Source: an uncultured Erysipelotrichaceae bacterium
Lineage (GTDB): Bacteria; Bacillota_I; Bacilli_A; Erysipelotrichales; Coprobacillaceae
Assembly (NCBI GenBank): GCA_900317015.1
Contig: ONFH01000215.1
Span: 1 to 16,756 of the forward strand
Reading direction: 5' to 3'
Length of the DNA: 16,756 nucleotides
The notes under the pieces are model-generated. The model was not told the origin of the DNA. It saw only the letters and a program-made list of their open reading frames with translations, and ran no database searches. Positions 6,806-15,706 of this stretch are shown here, one piece after another (position 1 is the stretch's first letter; each line of letters opens with the position of its first letter). The position numbers and the translations under genes were made by a program.

Positions 6806-8638
6806 ATGAGTAGACTTAGTATTGTCACGAAAGATCATGCCGAAGAGACGGTCGAAGAGCTTTACAAAGACTTAGAACGTCGTATTCAGGCATCGCAGCC
6901 AGGATTGTGCCCTGTCGATCTGGCTGCATCTTTCTTAAATCTCACTCACGCTCAGTCCTGCGGGAAATGTACACCTTGTCGTGTCGGACTTGGCGTTTTA
7001 GAAGATCTCATTCATGATGTGCTTGATGGCAAAGCCACAATGGAGACGTTAAGCCTGATTGAAACGACCGCTGAGTCCATTTTTACGACCGCTGACTGCG
7101 CCATTGGGTCTGAAGCTGCCAGAATGGTCTTAAAAGGGGTCAGAGGGTTCAGAGACGATTATGTTGAACATATTGAACATGGACGCTGCTTGAACGTTCA
7201 GAATCAGCCGGTGCCATGTGTGGCTCAGTGTCCAGCCCAGGTCGATATCCCTGGTTATATTGCTTTAGTGCACGATCACCGCTACAGTGATGCGGTGGCT
7301 TTGATTCGTAAGGATAATCCATTCCCGGCTGTATGTGGGCTGATCTGTGAACATCCTTGTGAAGTGCGCTGTCGTCGTACGATGGTCGACGACCCAATCA
7401 ATATTCGAGGTCTGAAGCGTTTTGCGGTCGAACATCAGGAACATGAACCTACATTTCCTAAGTACGATCCAACGCATAAGAAAGTGGCTATCATCGGTGG
7501 TGGTCCATCAGGACTTTCCGCAGCTTTCTATTTAAGCATTATGGGTCATGAAGTCACCGTGTATGAACAGCGTCACCAGTTAGGCGGCATGCTACGCTAT
7601 GGGATTCCTGCTTATCGTCTGCCACGAGAAGAATTGGATCATGAAATCGATGTGTTAAAACAGACAGGCTTTACAACGAAGACCGATGTATCGATCGGCA
7701 AAGATGTGAGTCTGAAAGAACTAGATGAAAACTACGATGCCATTTATGTCGCCATCGGTGCGCATAATGATCGTAAGATCGGGATCGATGGTGAAGATGC
7801 TGATGGTGTCGTTTCTGCGGTAGAAATGTTAAGAGAGATCGGTGATGATCATATGCCTGATTTTACCGGTTTAGATATCTGTGTCGTTGGTGGCGGGAAC
7901 GTAGCGATGGACGTTGCTCGTTCAGCCATTCGTTTAGGTGCGAAGAGCGTCAAAGTCGTTTATCGTCGTCGTAAAGTCGATATGACGGCCTTACCAGAAG
8001 AAGTCGAAGGAGCCATTGCAGATGGCTGTGAGATCGTCGAATTACATGCACCAGTGCGTATTGAAAAAGATGAAAACAACCATGTCACGGGTCTTGTGGC
8101 TCAGCCACAGATCGTCGGTGAGATCAAATGGGGCCGTCCTGCACCAAAGAAAGCCCAGGCAGAGGAAGTCACGATTCCATGTGACCGTGTCCTAGTGGCC
8201 ATCGGGCAGGGGATCGATTCCCAATCCTTTGGGGACTTCGGGATTCCAATCCAGCGTGGTCGTTTAGAAGCGTTAGACACCAGTGATGTCAAAGATAAAC
8301 AAGGCTTCTTTGCCGGTGGTGACTGTGTCACGGGACCAGCAACGGTTATTCGTGCCATTGCTGCCGGGAAAGTGGCCGCTGCCAATATTGATGAATATCT
8401 CGGTTACCAGCATGAGATCAAAGTGGATATCGATATTCCACGTGTACGTTTTGATGATCATGTGCCATGTGGTCGTGTCAATATGAAAGAACGTTCACCA
8501 AAGGAACGTATCCATGACTTTAAACTGATGGAATGCGGTATGAGCGAAGAGGAAGCAGATCAGGAATCCGCAAGATGCCTGCACTGTGATCACTTCGGCT
8601 ATGGCATCTTTAAAGGAGGTCGAAGAAGAAAATGGTAA
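6806..8638 (+). CDS. NuoF-type iron-sulfur / GltD-like NAD(P)H oxidoreductase fusion, hydrogenase partner subunit
   Basis: This 610-aa flavoprotein probably moves electrons between NAD(P)H and the hydrogenase encoded next. Residues about 10-120 resemble only the C-terminal 4Fe-4S domain of NuoF/HydB (SCGKCTPCRVG with C52, C55, C58, then C98); the FMN/NADH-binding body of NuoF is absent. Residues about 125-215 form a GltD/dihydropyrimidine dehydrogenase-type double 4Fe-4S domain (CVAQCPAQVDIPGYI; C138, C142, C177, C181, C185, C189). Residues 227-555 form the two-dinucleotide-binding reductase, with FAD motif GGGPSG (231-236) and NAD(P) motif GGGNVA (362-367), as in GltD, NfnB and SudA. The C-terminal tail has CLHCDHFGYG. 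The strong AAGGAGG lies 8 bases before the ATG. It overlaps the hydrogenase gene by 7 bases, so the two are co-translated. Choice of NADH or NADPH and possible flavin bifurcation are not settled by sequence. Confidence 0.88.
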   Translation: MSRLSIVTKDHAEETVEELYKDLERRIQASQPGLCPVDLAASFLNLTHAQSCGKCTPCRVGLGVLEDLIHDVLDGKATMETLSLIETTAESIFTTADCAIGSEAARMVLKGVRGFRDDYVEHIEHGRCLNVQNQPVPCVAQCPAQVDIPGYIALVHDHRYSDAVALIRKDNPFPAVCGLICEHPCEVRCRRTMVDDPINIRGLKRFAVEHQEHEPTFPKYDPTHKKVAIIGGGPSGLSAAFYLSIMGHEVTVYEQRHQLGGMLRYGIPAYRLPREELDHEIDVLKQTGFTTKTDVSIGKDVSLKELDENYDAIYVAIGAHNDRKIGIDGEDADGVVSAVEMLREIGDDHMPDFTGLDICVVGGGNVAMDVARSAIRLGAKSVKVVYRRRKVDMTALPEEVEGAIADGCEIVELHAPVRIEKDENNHVTGLVAQPQIVGEIKWGRPAPKKAQAEEVTIPCDRVLVAIGQGIDSQSFGDFGIPIQRGRLEALDTSDVKDKQGFFAGGDCVTGPATVIRAIAAGKVAAANIDEYLGYQHEIKVDIDIPRVRFDDHVPCGRVNMKERSPKERIHDFKLMECGMSEEEADQESARCLHCDHFGYGIFKGGRRRKW

Positions 8639-10374
8639 AACAGATCAGAGTCTTTATTGACGGCCATCATTACTATGTCCCAGAAAAAACAACGATTTTA
8701 GATGCAGCCAAGATGGCAGGCATCAATATTCCAACATTATGTTATTACAAAGGCTTGAATGAGATCGGCGCCTGCCGTGTCTGTGTCGTTCAGGTCGAAG
8801 GCTATGACCGACTCTTTACGGCCTGCAATAATACCGTTAAGGAAGATATGGTCATCTGGACGAACTCCAAGAAAGTTCGTGATGCTCGTAAGCTGAATGT
8901 ACAGATGATCTTGTCCCAGCACAATGACAACTGTACATTATGTGAACGTTCCGGCTGCTGTTCTTTACAGAAGATCGCCAATGATCTTGGTTTAAGAGAC
9001 AATCCTTTCAAGAAGAAATTACCAGAAAACAAAGGAAATCCAAACTTCCCATTGATTCGTGATTATCAGAAGTGTATCAAGTGCATGCGCTGTATTCAGG
9101 TCTGTGATAAGATCCAGGCGTCTCATATCTGGGATGTCGTCAATACCGGCGGTCGTGTCAATGTCGATGTGCGAGATGTTTATTCTCTAGAAGATAGTAA
9201 CTGTGCTTTATGTGGTCAGTGTATTACTCATTGTCCAGTGGGGGCGCTTCATGAACGTGATGATACGGAACGTGTCTTAGATGCGATCTCTGATCCCGAT
9301 ACAGTCGTTGTTGCCCAGATCGCACCATCGATTCGTACGTCCTGGGGCGAACCATTTGGTCTGCCACGTCATAAAGCGACGATCCAGCGTTTAGCCGAAG
9401 CGCTGCATTTGATCGGCTTCAACTATATTATGGATACTGACTTCTCAGCCGATTTAACGATCATGGAAGAAGCGAAGGAATTCTTAGATCAGTATACGCA
9501 TAAGGATGAACATAAATTTCCAATGTTTACTTCATGTTGCCCAGGATGGGTCAGATATTGTAAAGCGCATTATCCACAGTTCGTCGATCAGATCTCGACG
9601 TCTAAATCCCCACAGGGCATGTTTGGGGCCATTGCCAAAAGCTATTACGCCCAGCTGTTAGATATTGATCCACATCATATTTATGTTGTATCGATCATGC
9701 CATGTTTGGCCAAGAAAGCCGAATGTGCACTGCCAACATTAAAAGATGCGTGCGGTGATCCTGATGTCGATGTCGTTTTAACGACACGTGAGATCGATAG
9801 TATGATCCGTTCCTTCTCAATCATGCCAAATAGTATTGGTGAACGTGCCTTAGACTTGCCTCTTGGCATTGGCTCTGGGGCCGGCAATATCTTTGGGGCG
9901 ACCGGTGGTGTTATGGAAGCAGCCTTACGTACGGCTTACTATTATGTGACCGGAAAGAATCCTGATCCTGATGCCTTCAAAAATGTGCGAGGCATGAAGG
10001 GCTGGAAAGAATCGACATTTGACTTAGCCGGCAATGAAGTCAAAGTCGCCGTTGTCAACGGTCTTGGCAATGCCAAACACTTACTTGATGAACTCGCAGC
10101 TGGCAGAGTGTCTTATGACTTCGTCGAAGTCATGGCCTGCCCAGGCGGCTGTGTCGGTGGTGGCGGTCAGCCATTTACGAATGATGAATTCAAAGCGCCG
10201 GAACGTGCCGAAGTCCTTTATGAACAAGATCGTGCCAATACGCTGCGTTTCTCTCATGAAAATCCATCTATCAAGGATGTCTATGAACATTTCTTAGGCG
10301 AACCAGGCTCTGAGTTAGCCGAAAAGCTTCTTCATACTGATCAGCACGGCTGGAAGATGCCTCAAGAAAAATAA
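8632..10374 (+). CDS. hydA: [FeFe] hydrogenase, multi-cluster catalytic subunit
   Basis: This enzyme catalyses reversible H2 formation at the H-cluster in the cytoplasm. The 580 residues show an N-terminal 2Fe-2S domain (C37, C48, C51, C65) and a His/Cys3 4Fe-4S site (H97, C101, C104, C110). Two ferredoxin-type clusters follow (C148/151/154/158 and C191/194/197/201). The catalytic domain carries all three H-cluster motifs: TSCCPGW at 300-306 with both C302 and C303, MPCxxKxxE at 356-364, and MACPGGCVGGGGQP from 501. The layout matches Clostridium CpI-type M3 enzymes, so it looks fully active. It starts inside the last codons of the flavoprotein gene, with AAGGAGG at 8613-8619. Maturases HydE, HydF and HydG are required by this class and are not in the window. 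The hyp genes downstream belong to [NiFe] maturation, not to this cofactor. Confidence 0.96.
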   Translation: MVKQIRVFIDGHHYYVPEKTTILDAAKMAGINIPTLCYYKGLNEIGACRVCVVQVEGYDRLFTACNNTVKEDMVIWTNSKKVRDARKLNVQMILSQHNDNCTLCERSGCCSLQKIANDLGLRDNPFKKKLPENKGNPNFPLIRDYQKCIKCMRCIQVCDKIQASHIWDVVNTGGRVNVDVRDVYSLEDSNCALCGQCITHCPVGALHERDDTERVLDAISDPDTVVVAQIAPSIRTSWGEPFGLPRHKATIQRLAEALHLIGFNYIMDTDFSADLTIMEEAKEFLDQYTHKDEHKFPMFTSCCPGWVRYCKAHYPQFVDQISTSKSPQGMFGAIAKSYYAQLLDIDPHHIYVVSIMPCLAKKAECALPTLKDACGDPDVDVVLTTREIDSMIRSFSIMPNSIGERALDLPLGIGSGAGNIFGATGGVMEAALRTAYYYVTGKNPDPDAFKNVRGMKGWKESTFDLAGNEVKVAVVNGLGNAKHLLDELAAGRVSYDFVEVMACPGGCVGGGGQPFTNDEFKAPERAEVLYEQDRANTLRFSHENPSIKDVYEHFLGEPGSELAEKLLHTDQHGWKMPQEK

Positions 10375-10380
10375 CGATGC

Positions 10381-10404
10381 AAAGCTCTCTCACGAGAGCT
10401 TTTT
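10381..10404 (+). terminator. Intrinsic terminator after the hydrogenase operon
   Basis: AAAGCTCTC (10381-10389) pairs with GAGAGCTTT (10394-10402) around TCAC and runs into five T. It separates the hydrogenase transcript from the nitrogenase-like operon. Confidence 0.87.
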
Positions 10405-10432
10405 CTCGTTGTGAATATTTAATGTATGTGTT

Positions 10433-10461
10433 TTCATTATTTGTCTTAATCGTGTTATACT
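10433..10461 (+). promoter_or_regulatory. Promoter of the nitrogenase-like/hyp operon
   Basis: TATACT (10456-10461) is preceded at 17 bases by a weak TTCATT (10433-10438). An AAGGGGG ribosome site (10474-10480) follows. It lies between the hydrogenase terminator and the NifH-like start, and is the only plausible promoter for the six genes that follow. Confidence 0.5.
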
Positions 10462-10486
10462 AAGGAAAGTACGAAGGGGGTCTATT

Positions 10487-11236
10487 ATGTTAAAACTAGC
10501 AGTCTATGGAAAGGGCGGTATTGGCAAATCCACAATGACGAGCCATTTATCAGCTGCTTTCGCAAGTATGGGAAAAAGAGTGATCCAGATCGGCTGTGAT
10601 CCCAAAGCGGATTCAACGATCAATTTATTACATGGAGAACCTTTAAGACCTGTCATGGAGTCGCTCAAGGAAGGCATTGAACCAGAGTCTATCGAAGAGA
10701 TCTCAAAAATCGGCTATGGTGGCGTGCTCTGTATTGAGACCGGTGGTCCAACACCAGGACTTGGCTGTGCCGGACGAGGGATCATTGCGACATTCCATCT
10801 TCTAGAAGACCTGGAATTATTTGAAACATTCAAGCCAGACGTCGTCCTTTATGATGTCTTAGGTGATGTCGTCTGTGGCGGCTTTGCGGCACCAATTCGT
10901 GAAGGCTATGCCGAAGATGTCCTGATCGTGACCTCAGGGGAGAAGATGGCCTTATATGCGGCAAATAATATTCAGACGGCCGTGAAGAACTTTGAAGATC
11001 GTGGCTATGCGAAAGTCAAAGGTCTGATCTTAAACCATCGAAACGTTGAAAATGAATATGAAAAGGTCGAAGCCTTTGCCAAGGACCATGATCTTTCCAT
11101 CATTGGAGATATTCCAAGATCCAATGAGATCTTACATTATGAAGAATTAGGCATGACCGCTGTGGAAGGTGATCCTGAGGGCGAGATCGCAACGATCTTT
11201 AAAAATCTGGCGAAGGAGCTTTTACATGATGAGTAA
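10487..11236 (+). CDS. NifH/BchL/CfbC-superfamily ATP-dependent iron-protein reductase
   Basis: This is a homodimeric ATPase expected to carry one 4Fe-4S cluster between subunits and to pass low-potential electrons to the NifD/K-like complex encoded next. The 249-aa protein has P-loop GKGGIGKST (8-16), switch-like GCDPKADST (36-44), and both cluster cysteines: C94 in GLGCAGRG and C130 in DVVCGGFAAPIR. R97 sits at the position that is ADP-ribosylated in true NifH of some diazotrophs. At 249 aa it is shorter than NifH (about 270-296), lacking most of the C-terminal extension, as in other nitrogenase-like reductases. The start at 10487 has AAGGGGG 6 bases upstream. Its stop overlaps the next start by 11 bases. 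It is clearly a NifH-fold reductase, but the partner's reaction is unknown. Confidence 0.93.
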   Translation: MLKLAVYGKGGIGKSTMTSHLSAAFASMGKRVIQIGCDPKADSTINLLHGEPLRPVMESLKEGIEPESIEEISKIGYGGVLCIETGGPTPGLGCAGRGIIATFHLLEDLELFETFKPDVVLYDVLGDVVCGGFAAPIREGYAEDVLIVTSGEKMALYAANNIQTAVKNFEDRGYAKVKGLILNHRNVENEYEKVEAFAKDHDLSIIGDIPRSNEILHYEELGMTAVEGDPEGEIATIFKNLAKELLHDE

Positions 11237-12494
11237 GCCTGATTATTACACAGTCGCCTATTTAGCAGATCATGAGATTCCCGAGATCTTTGATACTGGG
11301 AAACATCTGATCTATTCTTCTCCAGCGACTTTAGCATTCAATTCCCCAGGGGCGCAGGGCTTTGGCGTCAAGCGTGCCGGCTTATCGATTCCTGGCAGTG
11401 TGATGCTCATCGTCAGTCCGGGATGCTGCGGGAGAAATACATCGGCCATCACGGTCAATGACGTCTATAAAAATCGTTATTTCTATTATCTGATGGATGA
11501 GACGGATATTATTACTGGACGTCATTTACCAAAAATCAAGGAAGCCGTGAAGGAGATCGTCGATTTCTTAGATCAGAAACCAAGTGTCGTGATGATCTGT
11601 ATCACCTGTGTGGATGCCCTCCTGGGCACGGATATGGAAAGAGTTTCAAGAGAATGTGAAGCGTATGCGCATGTCAAGGTCCGTCCTTGTTACATGTATG
11701 CTTTAACACGAGAAGGACGTCGTCCACCAATGGTCCATGTCAGAGAATCTTTGTATTCTTTGTTAGAATCTTTACCAAAAGATGTGCATACCGTCAATCT
11801 GCTTGGCTATTTTGCTCCATTAAACGATGATTGTGAACTGTATGACTATTTGCACAAGATGGGTCTTACGACGATCAATGAATTATCCCGCATGGAAAGT
11901 TATGACGCATTCTTAGAGATGGCCCATGCCAACTTCAATTTGATCTTACACCCCGAAGCCAGAGCGGCCGCCAAGGATCTACGTGAACGCCTCAATATTG
12001 GAGATATTGAACTGACCCGTTTTTATACGATCGACTTCATCCATCGTCAGTATCAGGCCTTTGCCCATGCCTTAGGATCAAGCATCGATGATACAAAAGA
12101 CTATCAGACACTTAAAGAGCGTATTGAACAGGCGCATTATCATGCTAGATTAGCCATTGGCGAAACATGTAACCTTGATCCGATCGAAGCTGCTTTAGCG
12201 TTGAGTCTTTATGGCTTTGATGTAAAAGAGATCTACTGTACGATCAATGACACTCAGAAACAATACTTAAACATGTTAAAAAAGATCTCACCAGAGACGA
12301 AAGTCTACTGTAATAATGAACCAACGATGCTTTATTATGACAATGAAGCGGAAGATCTTGATTTCACGATCGGTAAGGATGCGGCTTTCTATCATCCCGA
12401 TCTTCCCAACATTCCATTTAATGAAGATGTTCAGCCATTTGGCTATCAGGGCGTATCCCTGTTATTAGATCGCATTGAGGAGGTGCTTTCATGA
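11226..12494 (+). CDS. Nitrogenase component-1-like protein, NifD/NifE/BchN-type subunit
   Basis: This 422-aa protein has the Oxidored_nitro (component 1) fold. By hand alignment, SPGCCGRNT (C67, C68) matches the NifD HGPVGCG segment. MDETDIITG (90-98) matches the EKDIVFGG segment, and ICITCVDALLGTD (C125, C128) matches SECPIGLIGDD. The final VQPFGYQGVSLLLDRI matches the NifD C-terminal RFGYRG-type end. The first NifD P-cluster Cys (in GCAYAG) has no counterpart: the region reads SPGAQGFGVKR. No equivalent of the FeMo-co ligands Cys275/His442 is evident, though C315 in GETCNLDP and H390 could bind something. I chose the ATG at 11226, with AAGGAG 7 bases upstream; the upstream in-frame ATG at 11169 lies inside the NifH-like gene. 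It probably pairs with the next protein as a heterodimer or tetramer. Substrate unknown. Confidence 0.85.
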   Translation: MMSKPDYYTVAYLADHEIPEIFDTGKHLIYSSPATLAFNSPGAQGFGVKRAGLSIPGSVMLIVSPGCCGRNTSAITVNDVYKNRYFYYLMDETDIITGRHLPKIKEAVKEIVDFLDQKPSVVMICITCVDALLGTDMERVSRECEAYAHVKVRPCYMYALTREGRRPPMVHVRESLYSLLESLPKDVHTVNLLGYFAPLNDDCELYDYLHKMGLTTINELSRMESYDAFLEMAHANFNLILHPEARAAAKDLRERLNIGDIELTRFYTIDFIHRQYQAFAHALGSSIDDTKDYQTLKERIEQAHYHARLAIGETCNLDPIEAALALSLYGFDVKEIYCTINDTQKQYLNMLKKISPETKVYCNNEPTMLYYDNEAEDLDFTIGKDAAFYHPDLPNIPFNEDVQPFGYQGVSLLLDRIEEVLS

Positions 12495-13453
12495 AAGGCT
12501 TAAGAAAATATTTAACACCTTTTGCGCCGGATCAGTCCGGAGCCGTTTCGATGCTCTATGAAGCAGGGGGACTGATCATCATCGTCGATGCCGGTGGCTG
12601 TACTGGCAATGTGTGCGGCTTTGATGAACCACGCTGGGAAAGTTCTAAAAGTGCGATCTTCTCGGCAGGTTTACGTGATATGGATGCCATCTTAGGGCGT
12701 GATGACCTCTTGATCAAAAAGATCAAGAAAGTCATGACCCGACTGGATGCTTCATTTATTGCTTTGATCGGGACGCCAGTCCCAGCTGTCATCGGCACAG
12801 ATCTCAAAGGCTTAGCGCATATTTTAGAAACGCAGATCCATAAAAAGGTGATCACCTGTGATACAAGCGGTGTCTTCTTGTATGATACCGGTATTGAAAA
12901 AGCGCTGAATGCCTTTGTCAAAGCTTTTGTCGATGATCAGAAAACTGAAAAAGAGATCGGTGTGCTGGGATTTACACCATTAGATTACACCTGTCCTAAA
13001 AATAAGCATTATAATTACTATGATACGATCGAAGATGTTGTCTGTGCCGGGTCCTTGAAGAAAAACTATGTGGCTAGTATGGCAGGTTTAAAAATAGCAA
13101 AGTATATGGAACGGACATATTCCATTCCTTATGAGATCGGTTATCCTGATGATCTTTATCCAGACATCAATGGAAATCATGTGTTAGCCATTACGACCCA
13201 GGCCATCGGTCTTGATTTAGCAAAAAAGTGTCCAGACTTAACGATCGCCAGTTACTTTATGATGAAGAAAGCCTATATGCGTGGGCAGGATGTGATCTTA
13301 AAGGAAGAAGATGATCTCATTGATCTCGTGAGATCTCATGATTATGATGTCATTATCGGTGATCGAGACTATCAAAGGATGTTGCCATTTTATAAAGGTA
13401 AGTGGATCCCGCTTGAACATTTTGCGGTCTCAGGAAGCAAGGTGATCCAATGA
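12491..13453 (+). CDS. Short nitrogenase component-1-like protein, NifK/NifN/BchB-type subunit
   Basis: This 320-aa protein starts in an ATGA overlap with the NifD-like gene and is presumed to be its partner subunit. Component-1 landmarks are visible. DAGGCTGNVCGFDEPRW (C37, C42) lies where NifK has HGSQGC. SAGLRDMDAILGRDDLL (58-74) corresponds to the LTEDxxVFGG segment. GTPVPAVIGTDLKG (94-107) corresponds to TTCMAEVIGDDL, with Pro96 in place of the third P-cluster Cys. The first NifK Cys also has no obvious equivalent. It is far shorter than NifK (about 450-520 aa), and seems to keep two Rossmann-like domains plus a reduced third. Its stop overlaps hypF by 4 bases. Assignment to the superfamily is good; orthology to any characterised subunit is not claimed. 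Confidence 0.75.
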   Translation: MKGLRKYLTPFAPDQSGAVSMLYEAGGLIIIVDAGGCTGNVCGFDEPRWESSKSAIFSAGLRDMDAILGRDDLLIKKIKKVMTRLDASFIALIGTPVPAVIGTDLKGLAHILETQIHKKVITCDTSGVFLYDTGIEKALNAFVKAFVDDQKTEKEIGVLGFTPLDYTCPKNKHYNYYDTIEDVVCAGSLKKNYVASMAGLKIAKYMERTYSIPYEIGYPDDLYPDINGNHVLAITTQAIGLDLAKKCPDLTIASYFMMKKAYMRGQDVILKEEDDLIDLVRSHDYDVIIGDRDYQRMLPFYKGKWIPLEHFAVSGSKVIQ

Positions 13454-15705
13454 CTATTATCATTAAAGTCTATGGCATCGTGCAGGGGGTCGGCTTTCGT
13501 CCGACGATCGCCCGTCATGCCAAAGCCCTCAATGTGACGGGGACGATTGCCAATAAAGGCCCTTATGTCGAGATCATCGCCAGCGGGTCAAAGGAAATTC
13601 TTGATGCTTTTGTCAAAAAGATCAAGAAGGAGCCGCCTAGACGTGCTGAGATCATTAAGATGGATGTGAGAAAAAGTGAAGAACGCTCATTTGATGCATT
13701 TTCCATTATTACGTCGAAGAAGACGAAGGGGCCGATCTTCATTCCGCCCGATATTGCGACGTGTGAAGAATGTACGAAGGAGCTTTTTGATCCCCATAAC
13801 CGACGTTATCTGCATCCGTTTATCAACTGTACGAGCTGTGGCCCTCGTTTAACGATCTTAGAGGGTCTGCCTTATGATCGTGAACGCACGAGCATGAAGG
13901 AATTCCCAATGTGTGACACATGTGCCAAGGAATATCATGATCCATCATCTCGCCGTTATGATGCCCAGCCAGTCTGCTGTAACGATTGTGGGCCTGAGGT
14001 GTATCTCTTAGATACCGACATTAAAGGACGAGAGGCCATCATAGAAGCAAGAATTGCTTTAAGTGAAGGCAAAATCGTCGCCATTAAAGGCATCGGCGGC
14101 TTCCATTTAGCCTGTGATGCTCGTAATGAAGAGAGTGTTATGAGACTAAGAACACGTAAGCATCGTCCAACGAAACCCTTTGCGGTCATGGCCAAAGATT
14201 TAGAAACGGCTAAAGGCTTTTGTGAGATCGATGATGTCCAGGAAAAGATCATGACTGGTCATCGTAAGCCGATCTGTCTGCTTCCTAAAAAAGAAGGCCT
14301 TGCAAAAAGTGTGGCACCAGGCAATCCTTTTATTGGGGTGATGCTTCCCTACGCACCACTACAGATGTTATTATTTCAGTATAATGATGGCATCACGACA
14401 CCAGATGTGTTAGTGATGACAAGTGCTAATGATTCTGGTGCGCCGATCACCCATAACGATGAAGAGGCAAGAAAAGAATTGTCTTCATTAAGTGATCTGA
14501 TCTTATCGCATAATCGTAAGATCCGCGTGCGCTGTGATGACTCTGTTTTAGACTTCGATGAAGGACAGCCTTATATGATTCGACGCTCCCGTGGTTATGC
14601 ACCATTACCTTATATGATGTCAAAGTCGTTTCGAGGAGATGTCTTAGCCATTGGTGGAGAGCTCAAGAATACATTTTGTGTTGGTAAGGATGAATTATTT
14701 TATCCATCAAGCTATATTGGCGATTTGAGTGATATTCGCTCGATCGACTCTTTAAAGGAAACGTCACGATTGATGTGTGAATTATTAGAAACAAATATTC
14801 AGGTCGTTGCCTGTGATCTCCATCCCCTTTATCATTCAAGAGAAGTGGCGGAATCACTTGGCAAACCGGTCGTTTATGTCCAGCATCATTATGCCCATAT
14901 CTTATCGTGCATGGCGGAAAATGATACGTTTGAAACGGTTTTAGGCGCTTCTTTTGATGGCACCGGTTATGGTGAAGATGGGACGATCTGGGGTGGTGAG
15001 ATCATGCTCTGTGATCTTGATGGTTATAAGCGTTTAACAAGTATCAAACCATTCTTACAGGTCGGTGGCGATGCCTCGAGCAAGGAAGGCTGGCGTATTG
15101 CGGTCAGTCAGATCCTCAGTCTGTATGATGATCCTGATCGCATTATTGAAGCCCTTGATCTTTGTGACGCAAAGACGTTAAAGTTTCAAAAGATGATGCA
15201 TGAACGTAAGATCAATACCGTGGTTTCGACAAGTGCCGGTCGTCTTTTTGATAGCATTTCCGCCATCCTTGGCCTGAAAAAAGCTTCAAGTTTTGAAGGG
15301 GAAGCGTCGATGGCTTTAGAATATGCGGCTATGCAAGGCGTGCATGAAGTCCCTAAAACGATCACAAATCATGAATACATTGCGACCGATGCACTCACTG
15401 CCTATATCATAGAGGAACGATTAGCAGGGAGAGACGTTCATGAGCTCGCCTATGAATTCCATATTTTACTAGCAAGAATGATCAGTGAAGCGCTGCTTGC
15501 TTATAGTCAAAAAACAAAGATCAAGACGATCGCCTTAAGTGGTGGTGTCTTTCAAAATACGTTATTATTAGATGAAGTGAAAAAAATCTTAAAACATTCG
15601 CATTGCAAAGTGCTGACACATCACTTAGTGCCTTGTAATGACGGCGGGATCGCCTTAGGTCAGGCCGTCTACGCCAGCAATGCGTTATCGAAAGGAAGAA
15701 TCTAA
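13450..15705 (+). CDS. hypF: Carbamoyltransferase HypF
   Basis: HypF converts carbamoyl phosphate to carbamoyl-AMP and transfers the carbamoyl group to the C-terminal Cys of HypE, giving the cyanide ligands of the [NiFe] hydrogenase active site. All four parts are present in 751 aa, the normal length. An acylphosphatase domain comes first (VQGVGFRP, 11-18). Two zinc-finger pairs follow (C105/C108 with C127/C130, and C155/C158 with C177/C180). Next is a YrdC-like nucleotide-binding domain (GKIVAIKGIGGFHLACDARN, RTRKHRPTKPFAVM), and last a Kae1-like domain (VQHHYAH, FDGTGYG, SGGVFQN). The gene begins in an ATGA overlap with the NifK-like gene, an unusual operon partner. HypC follows after one base. 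Confidence 0.96.
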   Translation: MTIIIKVYGIVQGVGFRPTIARHAKALNVTGTIANKGPYVEIIASGSKEILDAFVKKIKKEPPRRAEIIKMDVRKSEERSFDAFSIITSKKTKGPIFIPPDIATCEECTKELFDPHNRRYLHPFINCTSCGPRLTILEGLPYDRERTSMKEFPMCDTCAKEYHDPSSRRYDAQPVCCNDCGPEVYLLDTDIKGREAIIEARIALSEGKIVAIKGIGGFHLACDARNEESVMRLRTRKHRPTKPFAVMAKDLETAKGFCEIDDVQEKIMTGHRKPICLLPKKEGLAKSVAPGNPFIGVMLPYAPLQMLLFQYNDGITTPDVLVMTSANDSGAPITHNDEEARKELSSLSDLILSHNRKIRVRCDDSVLDFDEGQPYMIRRSRGYAPLPYMMSKSFRGDVLAIGGELKNTFCVGKDELFYPSSYIGDLSDIRSIDSLKETSRLMCELLETNIQVVACDLHPLYHSREVAESLGKPVVYVQHHYAHILSCMAENDTFETVLGASFDGTGYGEDGTIWGGEIMLCDLDGYKRLTSIKPFLQVGGDASSKEGWRIAVSQILSLYDDPDRIIEALDLCDAKTLKFQKMMHERKINTVVSTSAGRLFDSISAILGLKKASSFEGEASMALEYAAMQGVHEVPKTITNHEYIATDALTAYIIEERLAGRDVHELAYEFHILLARMISEALLAYSQKTKIKTIALSGGVFQNTLLLDEVKKILKHSHCKVLTHHLVPCNDGGIALGQAVYASNALSKGRI

Positions 15706-15706
15706 A

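Noticed and set aside
11169..11225. An N-terminal extension of the NifD-like protein from an ATG at 11169
   Set aside because: It lies fully inside the NifH-like gene, encodes an Arg/Ser-rich string and lacks a ribosome site; the start at 11226 has AAGGAG at 7 bases.
12556..12921. A 121-aa minus-strand ORF
   Set aside because: It is antisense to the NifK-like gene, has no ribosome site or recognisable fold, and looks like a shadow of codon use.
10487..13453. A classical nitrogen-fixing nitrogenase
   Set aside because: The subunits are too short, several P-cluster Cys and the FeMo-co ligands are missing, and no nifB, nifE or nifN is present.
10487..13453. BchLNB/ChlLNB (protochlorophyllide reductase) or CfbCD (coenzyme F430 synthesis)
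   Set aside because: There are no chlorophyll or F430 pathway genes around, CfbD is a single subunit rather than a D/K pair, and the Cys pattern differs.
13956..14252. A 98-aa minus-strand ORF
   Set aside because: It is antisense to the well-conserved hypF coding region, with no independent support.
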